NCBI GenBank assembly: GCA_016713665.1
Contig: JADJOR010000002.1
Location: forward strand, 558,001-622,000
Direction: 5' to 3'
DNA: 64,000 nucleotides
Source of the DNA: Deltaproteobacteria bacterium
Lineage (GTDB): Bacteria; Myxococcota_A; UBA9160; UBA4427
Part shown: in pieces, positions 1-8,636 of the stretch
Numbering within the stretch: position 1 is the first letter of the stretch
Layout: each line of letters opens with the position of its first letter
Position numbers and translations under genes: made by a program
The notes under the pieces: model-generated
Seen by the model: the letters and a program-made list of their open reading frames with translations, nothing else
What the model was told of the DNA's origin: nothing
Database searches by the model: none

Positions 1-35
1 AACACGACCTCTACGAGGTCCAGCTGAAGGGCTAG
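1..35 (+). CDS. C-terminal fragment of an upstream gene
   Basis: The third reading frame is open from the window edge and ends at a TAG at 33-35, giving the last residues HDLYEVQLKG. The stop lies only 6 bases before the next start codon, so this is probably the end of the preceding gene in the same operon. The fragment is too short to identify. Confidence 0.45.
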   Translation, partial: HDLYEVQLKG

Positions 36-41
36 AGACGT

Positions 42-614
42 ATGGCGGGGAAAGCGTCGACGGCAGAGCAGGTATCGCAGCTGCTCCAGAAGGGCCTCGA
101 GTTCTACGGGGCAGGCGACGTCGCGCGCGCGTTCCTGACGTGGCGCGAAGTGCTCGATCTCGACCCCGGCAACGCCGAGGCGCTCGACTACATGCGCGAC
201 GCCGATCGGCGCACGCGGCCGCGGTCGAGCGAGGAGTCGCGGCGCCCCTTGCTCGACGATGCCCGGCGGATGCTCCACGACGGGAACCCGGAAGAGGCGC
301 TCGAGCTGCTCACGAGCGCGCCGGGCAATCGCACGCTCGAGACCGAGGCCATGATCGAGCTCCTGCGCGCGCATCTGTTCGGCCATTACCGCGACGCGCT
401 CGGAGACCTCTCGGGCGTGCCGCGGGTCGCGAGCGTGAGCGCGGCGAATCTCCAGAGCCGCAATCTGCCGCCTTCTGCGGGCTTCCTGCTCTCGATGATC
501 GACGGCATGACGCCGCTCTCCGATCTGATCTCGGTCTCGGGCATGGATCGATTCGAGGCGCTTCGCTCGGTCTTCCGGATGCGCGAGGCCGGCATCCTGG
601 AGCTCGCCGCATGA
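42..614 (+). CDS. TPR-like protein with a DUF4388-type C-terminal helical domain
   Basis: A 190-residue soluble protein with no signal peptide or membrane segment. Residues about 12-55 form a TPR-like helical pair (GLEFYGAGDVARAF, then LDLDPGNAEAL), and a second helical hairpin follows at about 78-100. The last 50 residues (IDGMTPLSDLISVSGM, then EALRSVFRMREAGILEL) resemble the small winged-helix-like module at the C-terminus of DUF4388 and response-regulator proteins in myxobacteria. There it probably mediates protein contacts. Its stop overlaps the start of the next gene (ATGA), so the two are translationally coupled and likely act together in signalling. The exact function is unknown. Confidence 0.7.
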   Translation: MAGKASTAEQVSQLLQKGLEFYGAGDVARAFLTWREVLDLDPGNAEALDYMRDADRRTRPRSSEESRRPLLDDARRMLHDGNPEEALELLTSAPGNRTLETEAMIELLRAHLFGHYRDALGDLSGVPRVASVSAANLQSRNLPPSAGFLLSMIDGMTPLSDLISVSGMDRFEALRSVFRMREAGILELAA

Positions 615-1558
615 GCAGCGCCGAAGAGATCTCGCTGCTGGGCCATCTCGATACGCCGATCCTCGTCGGCGATCCGGAGGGTCACGTCGTCTACGCGAAC
701 CCGAGCTTCCGCCGACGCTTCTGCGCCGAGGGCGACGACCCGACGGGGCAATCGCTCGCGAACGTGTTCGGCGGCGGATCGCGCGAGGTGGTGCTCAAGG
801 TGACCGCCGAGGTGCTGAAGCGCGGTCAGGCCGCCCGGCTCCAGATCCGCGAGGGCGGCGTCGGCTACATGGGCCTCGCCTCGCCGATCGAGGCCGAGGA
901 CGATCGGGTCGGCGTCGTGATGGTGATGCTCGAGGAGCAGTCCAACGAGGACCATCTCGCGGGCCTCGCCGAGGAGATCGCCGAGCCGATCGGGGACGCG
1001 CAGCGTGCGTTCGCGCGGCTGCTCGACGCGCCCGGGGCGCCCCTCGGCGACGATCAGCGCGGCGCCCTCGATCGCGGGCTCCAGGCCCTCGACACCGCCC
1101 ACAAATGGCTGCGCGAGCTGCAGCTCGCGATCCGCGGCGGCAAGTCGCAGCAGGGACGTTTCGACGTCGCCGCCGGGGTCCTGCGCACGGTCGAGCGCCT
1201 GCGCAGCGAGGCGGACCACGAGATCGACCTCGAGGTCCTGATGCCGCCGAATCTGCCGCGGGTGACCGGGAGCGGCGTCGCCTTCGAGCGCGCGCTGCTG
1301 CAGCTGGCTCGACATCGGCTGGCCGAGTCCGCCGCAGGGCGTCCGCTCACCCTCCTCGCCCGCGCCCTTGGAGACGGGGCCCGCGGTGTGATCGTCTCCG
1401 TGGTCGACCGGCCGGACGCCGATCGCCGGGGGAGCGCGGGCCAGCCGCCTGAGGCGGTCGTGCAGGCGATCCAGGCCATGGGCGGGGACGTCGCCTGCGT
1501 CGAGGATTCGTTGCTCGGGCGCGCGACGATGCTCCGCCTGGCGGCGGCCGGCCTCTGA
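611..1558 (+). CDS. PAS-domain signalling protein, degenerate histidine-kinase-like
   Basis: The 315-residue protein starts at the ATG that overlaps the previous stop. Residues about 8-110 form a PAS domain (LDTPILVGDPEGHVVYANPS is the typical PAS opening), which usually senses a small ligand or redox state. Residues about 115-180 are helical, like a kinase dimerisation region, but I see no H-box histidine. The last 120 residues loosely resemble an ATPase fold, without clear N or G boxes. It may therefore be a non-catalytic adaptor or a diverged kinase. No TM segment is seen, so it is probably cytoplasmic. Confidence 0.65.
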   Translation: MSSAEEISLLGHLDTPILVGDPEGHVVYANPSFRRRFCAEGDDPTGQSLANVFGGGSREVVLKVTAEVLKRGQAARLQIREGGVGYMGLASPIEAEDDRVGVVMVMLEEQSNEDHLAGLAEEIAEPIGDAQRAFARLLDAPGAPLGDDQRGALDRGLQALDTAHKWLRELQLAIRGGKSQQGRFDVAAGVLRTVERLRSEADHEIDLEVLMPPNLPRVTGSGVAFERALLQLARHRLAESAAGRPLTLLARALGDGARGVIVSVVDRPDADRRGSAGQPPEAVVQAIQAMGGDVACVEDSLLGRATMLRLAAAGL

Positions 1559-1681
1559 CGGGCGGTCGACAGCGCGTCTCAAGGCCGCGACTCTAGAGCC
1601 CGATCAGCCGTTTGGGAGCACGGTTGCCTGCGCTCGCTCGATCCGGGTCATGGCCCGCTCGGCGGCCGGGAGGGAGGCGCG

Positions 1682-3138
1682 ATGACGGATTCGGACGCGA
1701 GAACGCCGATTCCGGTCCTGCTGGTCGGGGAAGGGGCGTCGCGGATCGAGTCGAGCCTCGTCGCGGGGCTCGCGGCGGCGGGCATGGCCGCGCGATTCTC
1801 GTGTGCGGCTTTCGCGTCGGTCGAGTCCGCGGCCAACGCGTCGGTCGGGGCGACGAAGCTGATCCTGATCGCCCTCGGACCGACCGCAGAACAGATCCTC
1901 GCGAGTCCGGCCTGGGCGCCCTGGGAGGGGGCCGGCTTCTCGATGGCGCGCATCGCGATGAGCGACGCGCTCCCCGCGTTCGATACCGGGGCCGACTTGC
2001 CGTGCGAGAGCGATGGCCGCATCCATTATCGTCTGCCGCCGGCCCAGGCCGAGGCGCTGCCGATGGCGACGGTGGTCGTCGCCCAGCTCCTCGAGGCCGA
2101 GGCTGCGCGGACGGAGCTTCGATCCCAGCTCGCGACCGAGCAGGCCTGCGTTCCGCTCGCGGCCTGTCTCGATCCCGGCAAGCTCTATTCGATGACCCTC
2201 GAGCTCCTGCTCGAGCGCCTCGCGGCGCGGCGGGGGATCGCGCTCTTTGCGCCTTCGCCGGCGCCCGGGAGGCCGGTGTCGTCGCCCGCGGCTTCGACGA
2301 GCCGACGCGGGACCGGTTGTGTCGACTGCTCCTCGACGAGAAGACGCTCGAGGCGTCGATGGGGCAGGGGGGGCTCGGGGTCGTACCCTGGGGACCGCTC
2401 CATCACGTGCTCGGACGGATCGGGCTCGAGTCGCCGGGAGCCCTGCTCTCCGTGCCCCTGCGCGGGGCGGATCGCGAGGTCGGCCACGTCTGGATCCTGG
2501 CCGATGGCCGGCGCTTCGGCGACCTCGACCTCTCGGCCGCCGAGACGATCATGCGCCGCGCCAATGCCGCCCTCGCGACGGCCGAGCGCTACCACCACGC
2601 GAAGGAGCGCGCGTTCATCGACGACGTCACGGGCGTCTACAACGCGCGCTACCTGCTGGCGACGGCGGACAACGAGATCCAGCGCGCCGCCCGCTACGGC
2701 AATCCGCTCTCGGTCCTCTTCCTCGACCTCGACCGCTTCAAGTCCGTCAACGACGTCCACGGCCACCTGGTCGGCTCCGATACCCTGCGCGCGCTGGCGC
2801 GTCTCCTGTCCGAATGCGTCCGACAGGTCGACACGCTGGCCCGCTACGGCGGCGACGAGTTCACCATCCTGCTCGTCGACACGCCCCACGACGTCGCCCT
2901 GAAGGTCGCCGAGCGCATCCGCTCCCGGATCGAGAGCCACGTCTTCGAGGCCGGCCGGGAGGGGTCGCTCCGGCTCAGCATCTCGATCGGCGTCGCGACC
3001 TGTCCCGCCCACGGCTCGACCCGCGAGGCCCTGCTCGACGCCGCCGACAAGGCGATGTACCGGGCCAAGAGCGAGGGCCGCAATCGCGTCTGCTCCGCCG
3101 ACGACCTCGGCCCTTCGGCGAGGTCCTCCCACGATTGA
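1682..3138 (+). CDS. Diguanylate cyclase (GGDEF), interrupted by a one-base frameshift
   Basis: It would make cyclic di-GMP from two GTP. The ATG at 1682 follows a strong GGGAGGGAGG ribosome site. The first about 195 residues lie in frame 2; the rest, including the GGDEF domain, lies in frame 1. The frames join near 2266-2268, where one missing G in a GGG run would restore a continuous protein (SPAPGR into EAGVVARGF). The C-terminal 170 residues carry DDVTGVYNARYL, FLDLDRFKSVND and an intact RYGGDEF signature. An RQVD I-site sits five residues before GGDEF, so product inhibition is expected. The N-terminal half looks like a degenerate receiver plus a GAF-like region. The break is most likely a sequencing indel, though a real mutation is possible. 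Confidence 0.8.
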
Positions 3139-3148
3139 CAGTGGGAGG
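3125..3148 (+). terminator. Hairpin overlapping the diguanylate cyclase stop codon
   Basis: CCTCCCAC (3125-3132) and GTGGGAGG (3141-3148) form a perfect 8-bp stem around an 8-base loop that contains the TGA stop (3136-3138). There is no T tract after it, so it would be a weak or factor-assisted terminator. Confidence 0.4.
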
Positions 3149-3163
3149 CGTGGTTGCTAACCA
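3135..3163 (+). promoter_or_regulatory. Possible sigma-70 promoter for aspS
   Basis: A TTGACA box (3135-3140) is followed after 17 bases by TAACCA (3158-3163), a poor -10 match. It lies inside and after the hairpin at the end of the diguanylate cyclase. The remaining bases up to aspS (3164-3420) show no other feature I can recognise. Confidence 0.3.
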
Positions 3164-3420
3164 ACCCGCCGATTTCACAACGTTTTTCTGGATTCCCGGT
3201 CCTCGGCCGAGCGGCTCGCCGCTCCGGTCCGGCGCGCTCGTGAGGGCGTGCTCCCCCGTCGCGAAACCGTGATGTCGAAGCGAGGGTCGGCCCGCGTGCG
3301 GAGCCCCGTTCGGCCCGCGGCCGTGCGACGGACGATCGGAACGCCCGGCTAAGCGTCGGTGGGATCGGGAACGACTAACGCGGACACGCCGAGACGGACC
3401 GCAATGGCCCGGGAGCCTGG

Positions 3421-5226
3421 ATGACGACGACCGGCATCGAGCTCGATGGAATGGGATCGCTGCGCCGCAGCCATCGCTGCGGCGAGGTGATGTCGAGCGC
3501 CGTCGGCAGCGAGGTCGTGCTCGCAGGCTGGGTCCACCGCCGGCGCGACCACGGCGGCGTCATCTTCGTCGACCTGCGCGACAAGACGGGACTCGTCCAG
3601 ATCGTCTTCCGCCCCGAATCGACGCCGGAGGCCCACGCGCGGGCCCACGCGCTGCGCTCGGAGTGGGTCCTCATGGTGCGTGGCGTGATCGAGCGCCGCA
3701 GCGACGACACGATCAACCCGAATCTCCCGACCGGTACGATCGAGATCGATGTCCGGGAGCTTCGGATCCTGAACAGCGGCTCGGTGCCGCCCTTCGCGAT
3801 CGAGGACGAGACCGACGTCGACGAGCAGATCCGCCTGCGCCATCGCCTCCACGACCTGCGCCGCGCGCCGCTCCAGCGCGCGCTCCAGATCCGCCACGAT
3901 CTGGCCCGGGCGGTGCGCGAGTCGCTCTCGAGTCAGGGCTTCATGGAGATCGAGACACCGATCCTCGCGCGGGCGACACCGGAAGGCGCGCGCGATTTCC
4001 TCGTGCCGAGCCGCCATCATCCCGGTCAGTTCTACGCGCTGCCGCAGTCGCCGCAGATCATGAAGCAGCTCTTCATGATCGCCGGCTGCGATCGCTACTA
4101 CCAGATCGCCCGCTGCTTCCGCGACGAGGACCAGCGCGCCGACCGCCAGCTCGAGTTCACGCAGGTCGATCTCGAGATGTCCTTCGTCGGCGTGGAGGAG
4201 ATCCTCGCCGTCCTCGAGCGCGTGACGCTCGAGGGCTGTCAGGCTTGCGGCGTGGTCCTGCCGACGCCCTTCAAGCGGATCACCTACGCCGAGGCGATGG
4301 GCCGCTACGGCTGTGACAAGCCCGATACCCGCATCCAGCTCGAGCTCGTCGATCTGACGAGCGAGTTCTCGACCAGCGAGTTCAAGGCCTTCCGCGACGT
4401 CGTGGCGGGCGGCGGCATCGTCAAGGCGCTGCCGATCGCCCGGGCCGACGAGCTGACCCGCGGCGAGATCGACCGCCTCGAGAAGTTCGTGCGCAAGGAG
4501 CTCGGTGCGAAGGGCCTCGGCTGGATCCGGGTCGAGGCCGACGGCTCCTGGAAGTCGCCGATCACGAAGTTCCTCGGTGCGGCCGAGACGGCCGCGATCG
4601 AGAAGCGCTGTCAGGTCGAGCCCGGCATGGTCATCCTCTTCCAGGCGGACGCGAAGGACAAGGCGAACGCCATCCTCTCGCGCCTGCGCGAGGACATCGG
4701 TCGCCGCCTCGGCCGCGTCGACGGCCGCGCCTGGGATCCGCTCCTCGTCGTCGACTTCCCGCTCTTCGAGCGCGACGAGAAGGGCCAGCTGACCTACGTC
4801 CATCAGCCCTTCGTCGCCCCGGTCGAAGAGGACCTCCCGCTGCTCGACACCGATCCGCAGAAGGTGCGCGGGACGCATTACGACGTCGTGCTCAACGGGA
4901 CCGAGCTCGGCTCCGGCAGCCTGCGCAACCACCGCAGCGACGTCCAGCGCAAGGTTCTCGCGATCATGGGCTACGGCCCGGAGAAGATGGAGCAGAGCTT
5001 CGGCTTCATGCTCGACGCTCTCGATACCGGGGCGCCGCCCCACGGCGGCTTCGCCTTCGGATTCGATCGCTGGGTCATGAAGCTCGCCGGTTCCGAGAGC
5101 CTGCGCGACGTGATCCCGTTCCCGAAGAGCCAGCGCGGTCAGGATCTCCTGATGGAGGCGCCGTCGCCGGTCGACGAGGGGCAGCTCGAGGAGCTTTCGC
5201 TGCGCGTGCGACTCGCGCCCGTTTGA
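3421..5226 (+). CDS. aspS: Aspartyl-tRNA synthetase
   Basis: A class II synthetase of 601 residues, the normal length for the bacterial type. The N-terminal OB-fold that binds the anticodon occupies about residues 20-135 (AGWVHRRRDHGGVIFVDLRD). Class II motif 2 is seen near residue 233 (CFRDEDQRADRQLEFTQ) and motif 3 near 543-575 (GFAFGFDRW, then DVIPFPKSQRGQD). The insertion between the motifs (about 290-415) is the GAD domain typical of bacterial AspRS. Whether it charges only tRNA-Asp or also tRNA-Asn cannot be told here, since no gatCAB genes are in view. A second in-frame ATG lies at 3448, so the first nine residues are uncertain. Confidence 0.96.
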   Translation: MTTTGIELDGMGSLRRSHRCGEVMSSAVGSEVVLAGWVHRRRDHGGVIFVDLRDKTGLVQIVFRPESTPEAHARAHALRSEWVLMVRGVIERRSDDTINPNLPTGTIEIDVRELRILNSGSVPPFAIEDETDVDEQIRLRHRLHDLRRAPLQRALQIRHDLARAVRESLSSQGFMEIETPILARATPEGARDFLVPSRHHPGQFYALPQSPQIMKQLFMIAGCDRYYQIARCFRDEDQRADRQLEFTQVDLEMSFVGVEEILAVLERVTLEGCQACGVVLPTPFKRITYAEAMGRYGCDKPDTRIQLELVDLTSEFSTSEFKAFRDVVAGGGIVKALPIARADELTRGEIDRLEKFVRKELGAKGLGWIRVEADGSWKSPITKFLGAAETAAIEKRCQVEPGMVILFQADAKDKANAILSRLREDIGRRLGRVDGRAWDPLLVVDFPLFERDEKGQLTYVHQPFVAPVEEDLPLLDTDPQKVRGTHYDVVLNGTELGSGSLRNHRSDVQRKVLAIMGYGPEKMEQSFGFMLDALDTGAPPHGGFAFGFDRWVMKLAGSESLRDVIPFPKSQRGQDLLMEAPSPVDEGQLEELSLRVRLAPV

Positions 5227-5359
5227 AGAGGAGCGGGCCGCGTCGGTCTGCGCTTCCGATCGAATGGCCGGGTCGGGGCCCGGCTGGACAGAGAGACGAA
5301 GGACCCGGGAAGTAGACGGCCCGGCAAAGCAGGAAGCAAAGAGGGGAGGGAAGGTTCTC

Positions 5360-6289
5360 ATGGCAAAGCCGAAGATTGCGCTGATCGGCGGTGGCAACAT
5401 CGGGGGCGTGCTCGCGGAGCAGGCCGCGTATCGCGAGCTCGGGGACGTCGTGATCTTCGACGTCGTGGAAGGGCTGCCCCAGGGCAAGGCCCTCGACATG
5501 GCCGAAGGAGCCCCGCTCGTCGGCAGCGACGCGAAGATCAGCGGCTGCAACGACTACGCGGGCATCGCCGGTGCCGACGTCGTGATCATCACCGCGGGCC
5601 TCGCGCGCAAGCCGGGCATGAGCCGCGACGATCTGCTCAAGACGAACCTCTCGATCATGAAGCAGGTCGCCGAGGGCGTGAAGAAGCACGCGCCGAACGC
5701 CTTCGTGATCGTCATCTCGAACCCGCTCGACGCGATGGTCTACACCTTCAAGCAGGTCTCGGGCTTCCCGAAGAATCGCGTCATCGGCATGGCCGGCGTG
5801 CTCGACTCGACGCGCTTCCGCAGCTTCGTGGCCTGGGAGCTCGGTGTGTCGGTGAAGGACGTGACGGCGCTGGTGCTCGGCGGTCACGGGGACACGATGG
5901 TGCCGCTCGTCCGCTACTGCACGGTCGCGGGCATCCCGGTCTCGAAGTTCCTCTCGAAGGAGAAGATCGACGCGATCGTCGAGCGCACGAAGCAGGCGGG
6001 TGGCGAGGTCGTGGCGCTGCTCAAGACCGGCTCGGCCTTCGTGTCCCCGGCGCTCTCGGCGATCGAGATGGCCGAGTCCTATCTGCGGGACAAGAAGCGC
6101 GTGCTCGCGTGCGCGTGTCTGTGCGAGGGCGAGTACGGCGTGAACGGCCTCTACGTGGGCGTCCCGTGCGTGATCGGCGGGAACGGTCTCGAGCGGATCA
6201 TCGAGCTCGAGCTCGATCCGCAGGAGAAGAAGGAGTTCGACGCGTCGGTCGAGCACGTTCGGACGTTGATCTCGCAGATCCAGCTTTGA
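5360..6289 (+). CDS. mdh: Malate dehydrogenase (LDH-like type)
   Basis: It interconverts malate and oxaloacetate with NAD in the TCA cycle. The ATG at 5360 was chosen over the longer open frame because it gives the family's usual 309 residues, starts just before the Rossmann motif (IALIGGGNIGG, residues 6-15), and has GGGAGGG 9 bases upstream. Substrate-binding arginines are seen in ARKPGMSR, and the catalytic histidine in GGHGDTMVPL near residue 175. It lies just upstream of sucCD, as in many deltaproteobacteria, though a hairpin separates them. Confidence 0.95.
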   Translation: MAKPKIALIGGGNIGGVLAEQAAYRELGDVVIFDVVEGLPQGKALDMAEGAPLVGSDAKISGCNDYAGIAGADVVIITAGLARKPGMSRDDLLKTNLSIMKQVAEGVKKHAPNAFVIVISNPLDAMVYTFKQVSGFPKNRVIGMAGVLDSTRFRSFVAWELGVSVKDVTALVLGGHGDTMVPLVRYCTVAGIPVSKFLSKEKIDAIVERTKQAGGEVVALLKTGSAFVSPALSAIEMAESYLRDKKRVLACACLCEGEYGVNGLYVGVPCVIGGNGLERIIELELDPQEKKEFDASVEHVRTLISQIQL

Positions 6290-6296
6290 TTGATCG

Positions 6297-6320
6297 CGAA
6301 CTCGCCGGACGGCGAGTTCG
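6297..6320 (+). terminator. Hairpin between mdh and sucC
   Basis: CGAACTCGCC (6297-6306) and GGCGAGTTCG (6311-6320) form a perfect 10-bp stem with a GGAC tetraloop, starting 8 bases after the mdh stop. No T tract follows, so it may be an attenuator or an RNA-stability element rather than a strong terminator. Confidence 0.5.
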
Positions 6321-6408
6321 CTGGCCTTGGTTCGGGAGTGCGGTCCTGGATCGAGGGTGCGGTCCATATTCGGCGCTCGGCTGCGAGCGGCTCCGGAGGT
6401 TTAGGTTC

Positions 6409-7575
6409 ATGAACGTTCATGAGTATCAGGCGAAGGCGCTGTTCCGGGAGTTCGGCGTGGCCGTTCCGAACGGGCAGCTCGCGACGACGCCGGAGGAGGC
6501 GGAGCGCGCGGCGAAGGCGCTCGGCTCTCCCGTCGTCGTCGTGAAGGCGCAGGTCCATGCGGGCGGTCGCGGCAAGGCCGGCGGCGTCAAGGTCGTGAAG
6601 TCGCCCGCCGACGCCAAGCAGGCGGCGAGCCAGATCCTCGGCATGACGCTGCATACGCCGCAGACGCCGCCCGAGGGCAAGCTCGTCCGCAAGGTCTACG
6701 TCGAGGCGGGCTCGAACATCGTGAAGGAGTACTACCTCGCGGTGCTCTTCGATCGGGCGTCGGAGAAGTTTGCCATCGTCGCCTCGACCGAGGGCGGCAT
6801 GGAGATCGAGGTCGTCGCCGAGAAGTCGCCGGAGAAGATCCTCACGACCCAGGTCGATCCGAACGTCGGCCTGCGCGAGTACCAGGCCCGCGATCTCGGA
6901 TTCCGCCTGGGACTGGACGGCGAGCAGATCAAGAAGTTCGTGCCCTTCGTGATGGCGCTCTATGCGCTCTACCAGGCGAAGGACTGCTCGCAGGTCGAGA
7001 TCAATCCCCTCGTGCTGACGGCCGAGGGAGACTTCTTCGCCCTCGACGGCAAGCTCAACTTCGACGACAACGCGCTCTACCGCCATCCGGAGATCGCGGA
7101 GCTGCGCGATCCGGAAGAGGAGGATCCGCGAGAGCGGGCGGCGAAGGAGATCGACCTCGCCTACGTCGGCCTCGACGGCAACATCGGCTGCATGGTGAAC
7201 GGCGCGGGGCTCGCGATGGCGACCCTCGACATGATCCACTTCTGCGGCGGCAAGCCGGCCAACTTCCTCGACGCCGGCGGCGGCGCCGACAAGGAGAAGG
7301 TCAAGGAGGCGTTCAAGCTGATCCTGCGTGACGAGAACGTGAAGGCGATCCTCGTCAACATCTTCGGCGGGATCGTGCGCTGCGATCTGATCGCGGAAGG
7401 CGTGGTCGCGGCCGCGGACGAGCTCTCCGTCAAGGTGCCCCTCGTCGTCCGGCTGCAGGGCACGATGGCCAAGGAGGGCCGCGAGATCCTCGCCCGCTCG
7501 AATCTCAACATCACTCCCGCGGAAACGCTGAAGCAGGCCGGCGAGCTCGCCGTCGCCGCCGTGAAGGGGGCCTAG
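6409..7575 (+). CDS. sucC: Succinyl-CoA synthetase, beta (ADP-forming) subunit
   Basis: The beta subunit of the TCA enzyme that makes succinate and ATP from succinyl-CoA. The 388 residues match the family length and begin with the diagnostic MNVHEYQAKALFREFGV. An ATP-grasp domain covers about residues 5-225 (VVVKAQVHAGGRGKAGGVK binds nucleotide), followed by the CoA-ligase domain with NFLDAGGGA and NIFGGIVRCD. The start at 6409 has an ideal GGAGGT 8 bases upstream and rejects the longer frame that runs into mdh. sucD starts two bases after the sucC stop codon ends. Confidence 0.97.
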   Translation: MNVHEYQAKALFREFGVAVPNGQLATTPEEAERAAKALGSPVVVVKAQVHAGGRGKAGGVKVVKSPADAKQAASQILGMTLHTPQTPPEGKLVRKVYVEAGSNIVKEYYLAVLFDRASEKFAIVASTEGGMEIEVVAEKSPEKILTTQVDPNVGLREYQARDLGFRLGLDGEQIKKFVPFVMALYALYQAKDCSQVEINPLVLTAEGDFFALDGKLNFDDNALYRHPEIAELRDPEEEDPRERAAKEIDLAYVGLDGNIGCMVNGAGLAMATLDMIHFCGGKPANFLDAGGGADKEKVKEAFKLILRDENVKAILVNIFGGIVRCDLIAEGVVAAADELSVKVPLVVRLQGTMAKEGREILARSNLNITPAETLKQAGELAVAAVKGA

Positions 7576-7576
7576 C

Positions 7577-8455
7577 ATGGCGATCCTGTGCGACAAGAAC
7601 ACGAAGCTCCTGATCCAGGGCATGGGCAAGATGGGCACGTTCCACGCCGGTCTGTCCCGGGCCTACGGCACCCAGGTCGTCGGCGGCATCCATCCCGGCA
7701 AGGGCGGGACCGAGATGGACGGAATCCCGGTCTTCAACACCGTCCGCGAGGCCGTCGCGGCGACCGGTGCCAATGCATCCGTCATCTTCGTGCCGCCGCC
7801 GGGCGCGGCCGACGCGATCCTCGAGGCGGCCGAGAACGGCCTCGACCTCGCGGTCTGCATCACGGAGGGCATCCCCGTCATCGACATGGCCCGGGCGAAG
7901 GCGGCGCTCCGCGGCAGCAAGACCCGCCTGCTCGGTCCGAACTGCCCCGGTGTCGTCACTCCGGGCCAGTGTCGCATCGGCATCATGCCGGCCCAGATCA
8001 CGCGGCCGGGCCCGGTCGGCGTCGTCTCGCGCTCGGGGACGCTGACCTACGAAGCGGTCGACCAGCTCTCGCGCCTCGGCATCGGCCAGTCGACCTGCGT
8101 CGGCATCGGCGGCGATCCGGTCATCGGGACGAGCTTCATCGACGCCCTGCGGCTCTTCCAGGCCGACCCCGAGACGAAGGCGGTCGTCATGATCGGCGAG
8201 ATCGGCGGCTCGGCGGAGGAAGAGGCGGCGGAGTTCGTGAAGGCCCACATGACGAAGCCCGTCGCGGCCTTCATCGCCGGCCAGAACGCACCGCCCGGCA
8301 AGCGCATGGGCCATGCCGGCGCGATCATCGCCGGAGGCAAGGGCAAGGCCTCCGACAAGATGGCGGCGCTCAAGGCCAACGGCGTCGTCGTCGCGCCGTC
8401 GCCGGCCATGATCGGCGAGACGCTCGCGAAGCACGCGGCGGGCGTGCTCGGCTAG
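7577..8455 (+). CDS. sucD: Succinyl-CoA synthetase, alpha subunit
   Basis: The alpha subunit pairs with SucC. Its 292 residues carry the CoA-binding N-terminal Rossmann domain (LIQGMGKMGTFH) and the active-site histidine that is transiently phosphorylated, in RMGHAGAIIAGGKG near residue 247. GPNCPGVVTPGQ is the CoA/phosphate region. It starts just after sucC, and a strong terminator follows, closing the unit. Confidence 0.97.
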   Translation: MAILCDKNTKLLIQGMGKMGTFHAGLSRAYGTQVVGGIHPGKGGTEMDGIPVFNTVREAVAATGANASVIFVPPPGAADAILEAAENGLDLAVCITEGIPVIDMARAKAALRGSKTRLLGPNCPGVVTPGQCRIGIMPAQITRPGPVGVVSRSGTLTYEAVDQLSRLGIGQSTCVGIGGDPVIGTSFIDALRLFQADPETKAVVMIGEIGGSAEEEAAEFVKAHMTKPVAAFIAGQNAPPGKRMGHAGAIIAGGKGKASDKMAALKANGVVVAPSPAMIGETLAKHAAGVLG

Positions 8456-8510
8456 GCGCCAGCGAGTCGCCGGGTCGGCGTCGCTCGCTCGCACGCACGA
8501 GGCTGATTCA

Positions 8511-8541
8511 GGGGCCCGATCGGCACGTCCGATCGGGCCCC
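8511..8541. terminator. Bidirectional terminator between sucD and the MFS gene
   Basis: GGGGCCCGATCGG (8511-8523) and its exact complement (8529-8541) form a 13-bp GC-rich stem with a 5-base loop, between two convergent genes. The plus strand reads GCTTCGTTTCGG after it, a weak T tail. Confidence 0.8.
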
Positions 8542-8636
8542 GCTTCGTTTCGGAGGCGGGTGCGCACGGAGCGGGGCCCCGGCTCGGCGGGTTCCCCTCA
8601 TCTGGACGGGCAGGGTCCGGGGGGGGGGGCGCGAGC

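Noticed and set aside
3349..5550. 733-residue antisense ORF across aspS
   Set aside because: It is the mirror of aspS. High GC content keeps the opposite strand open; its translation is Arg/Leu/Asp/His-rich with no domain.
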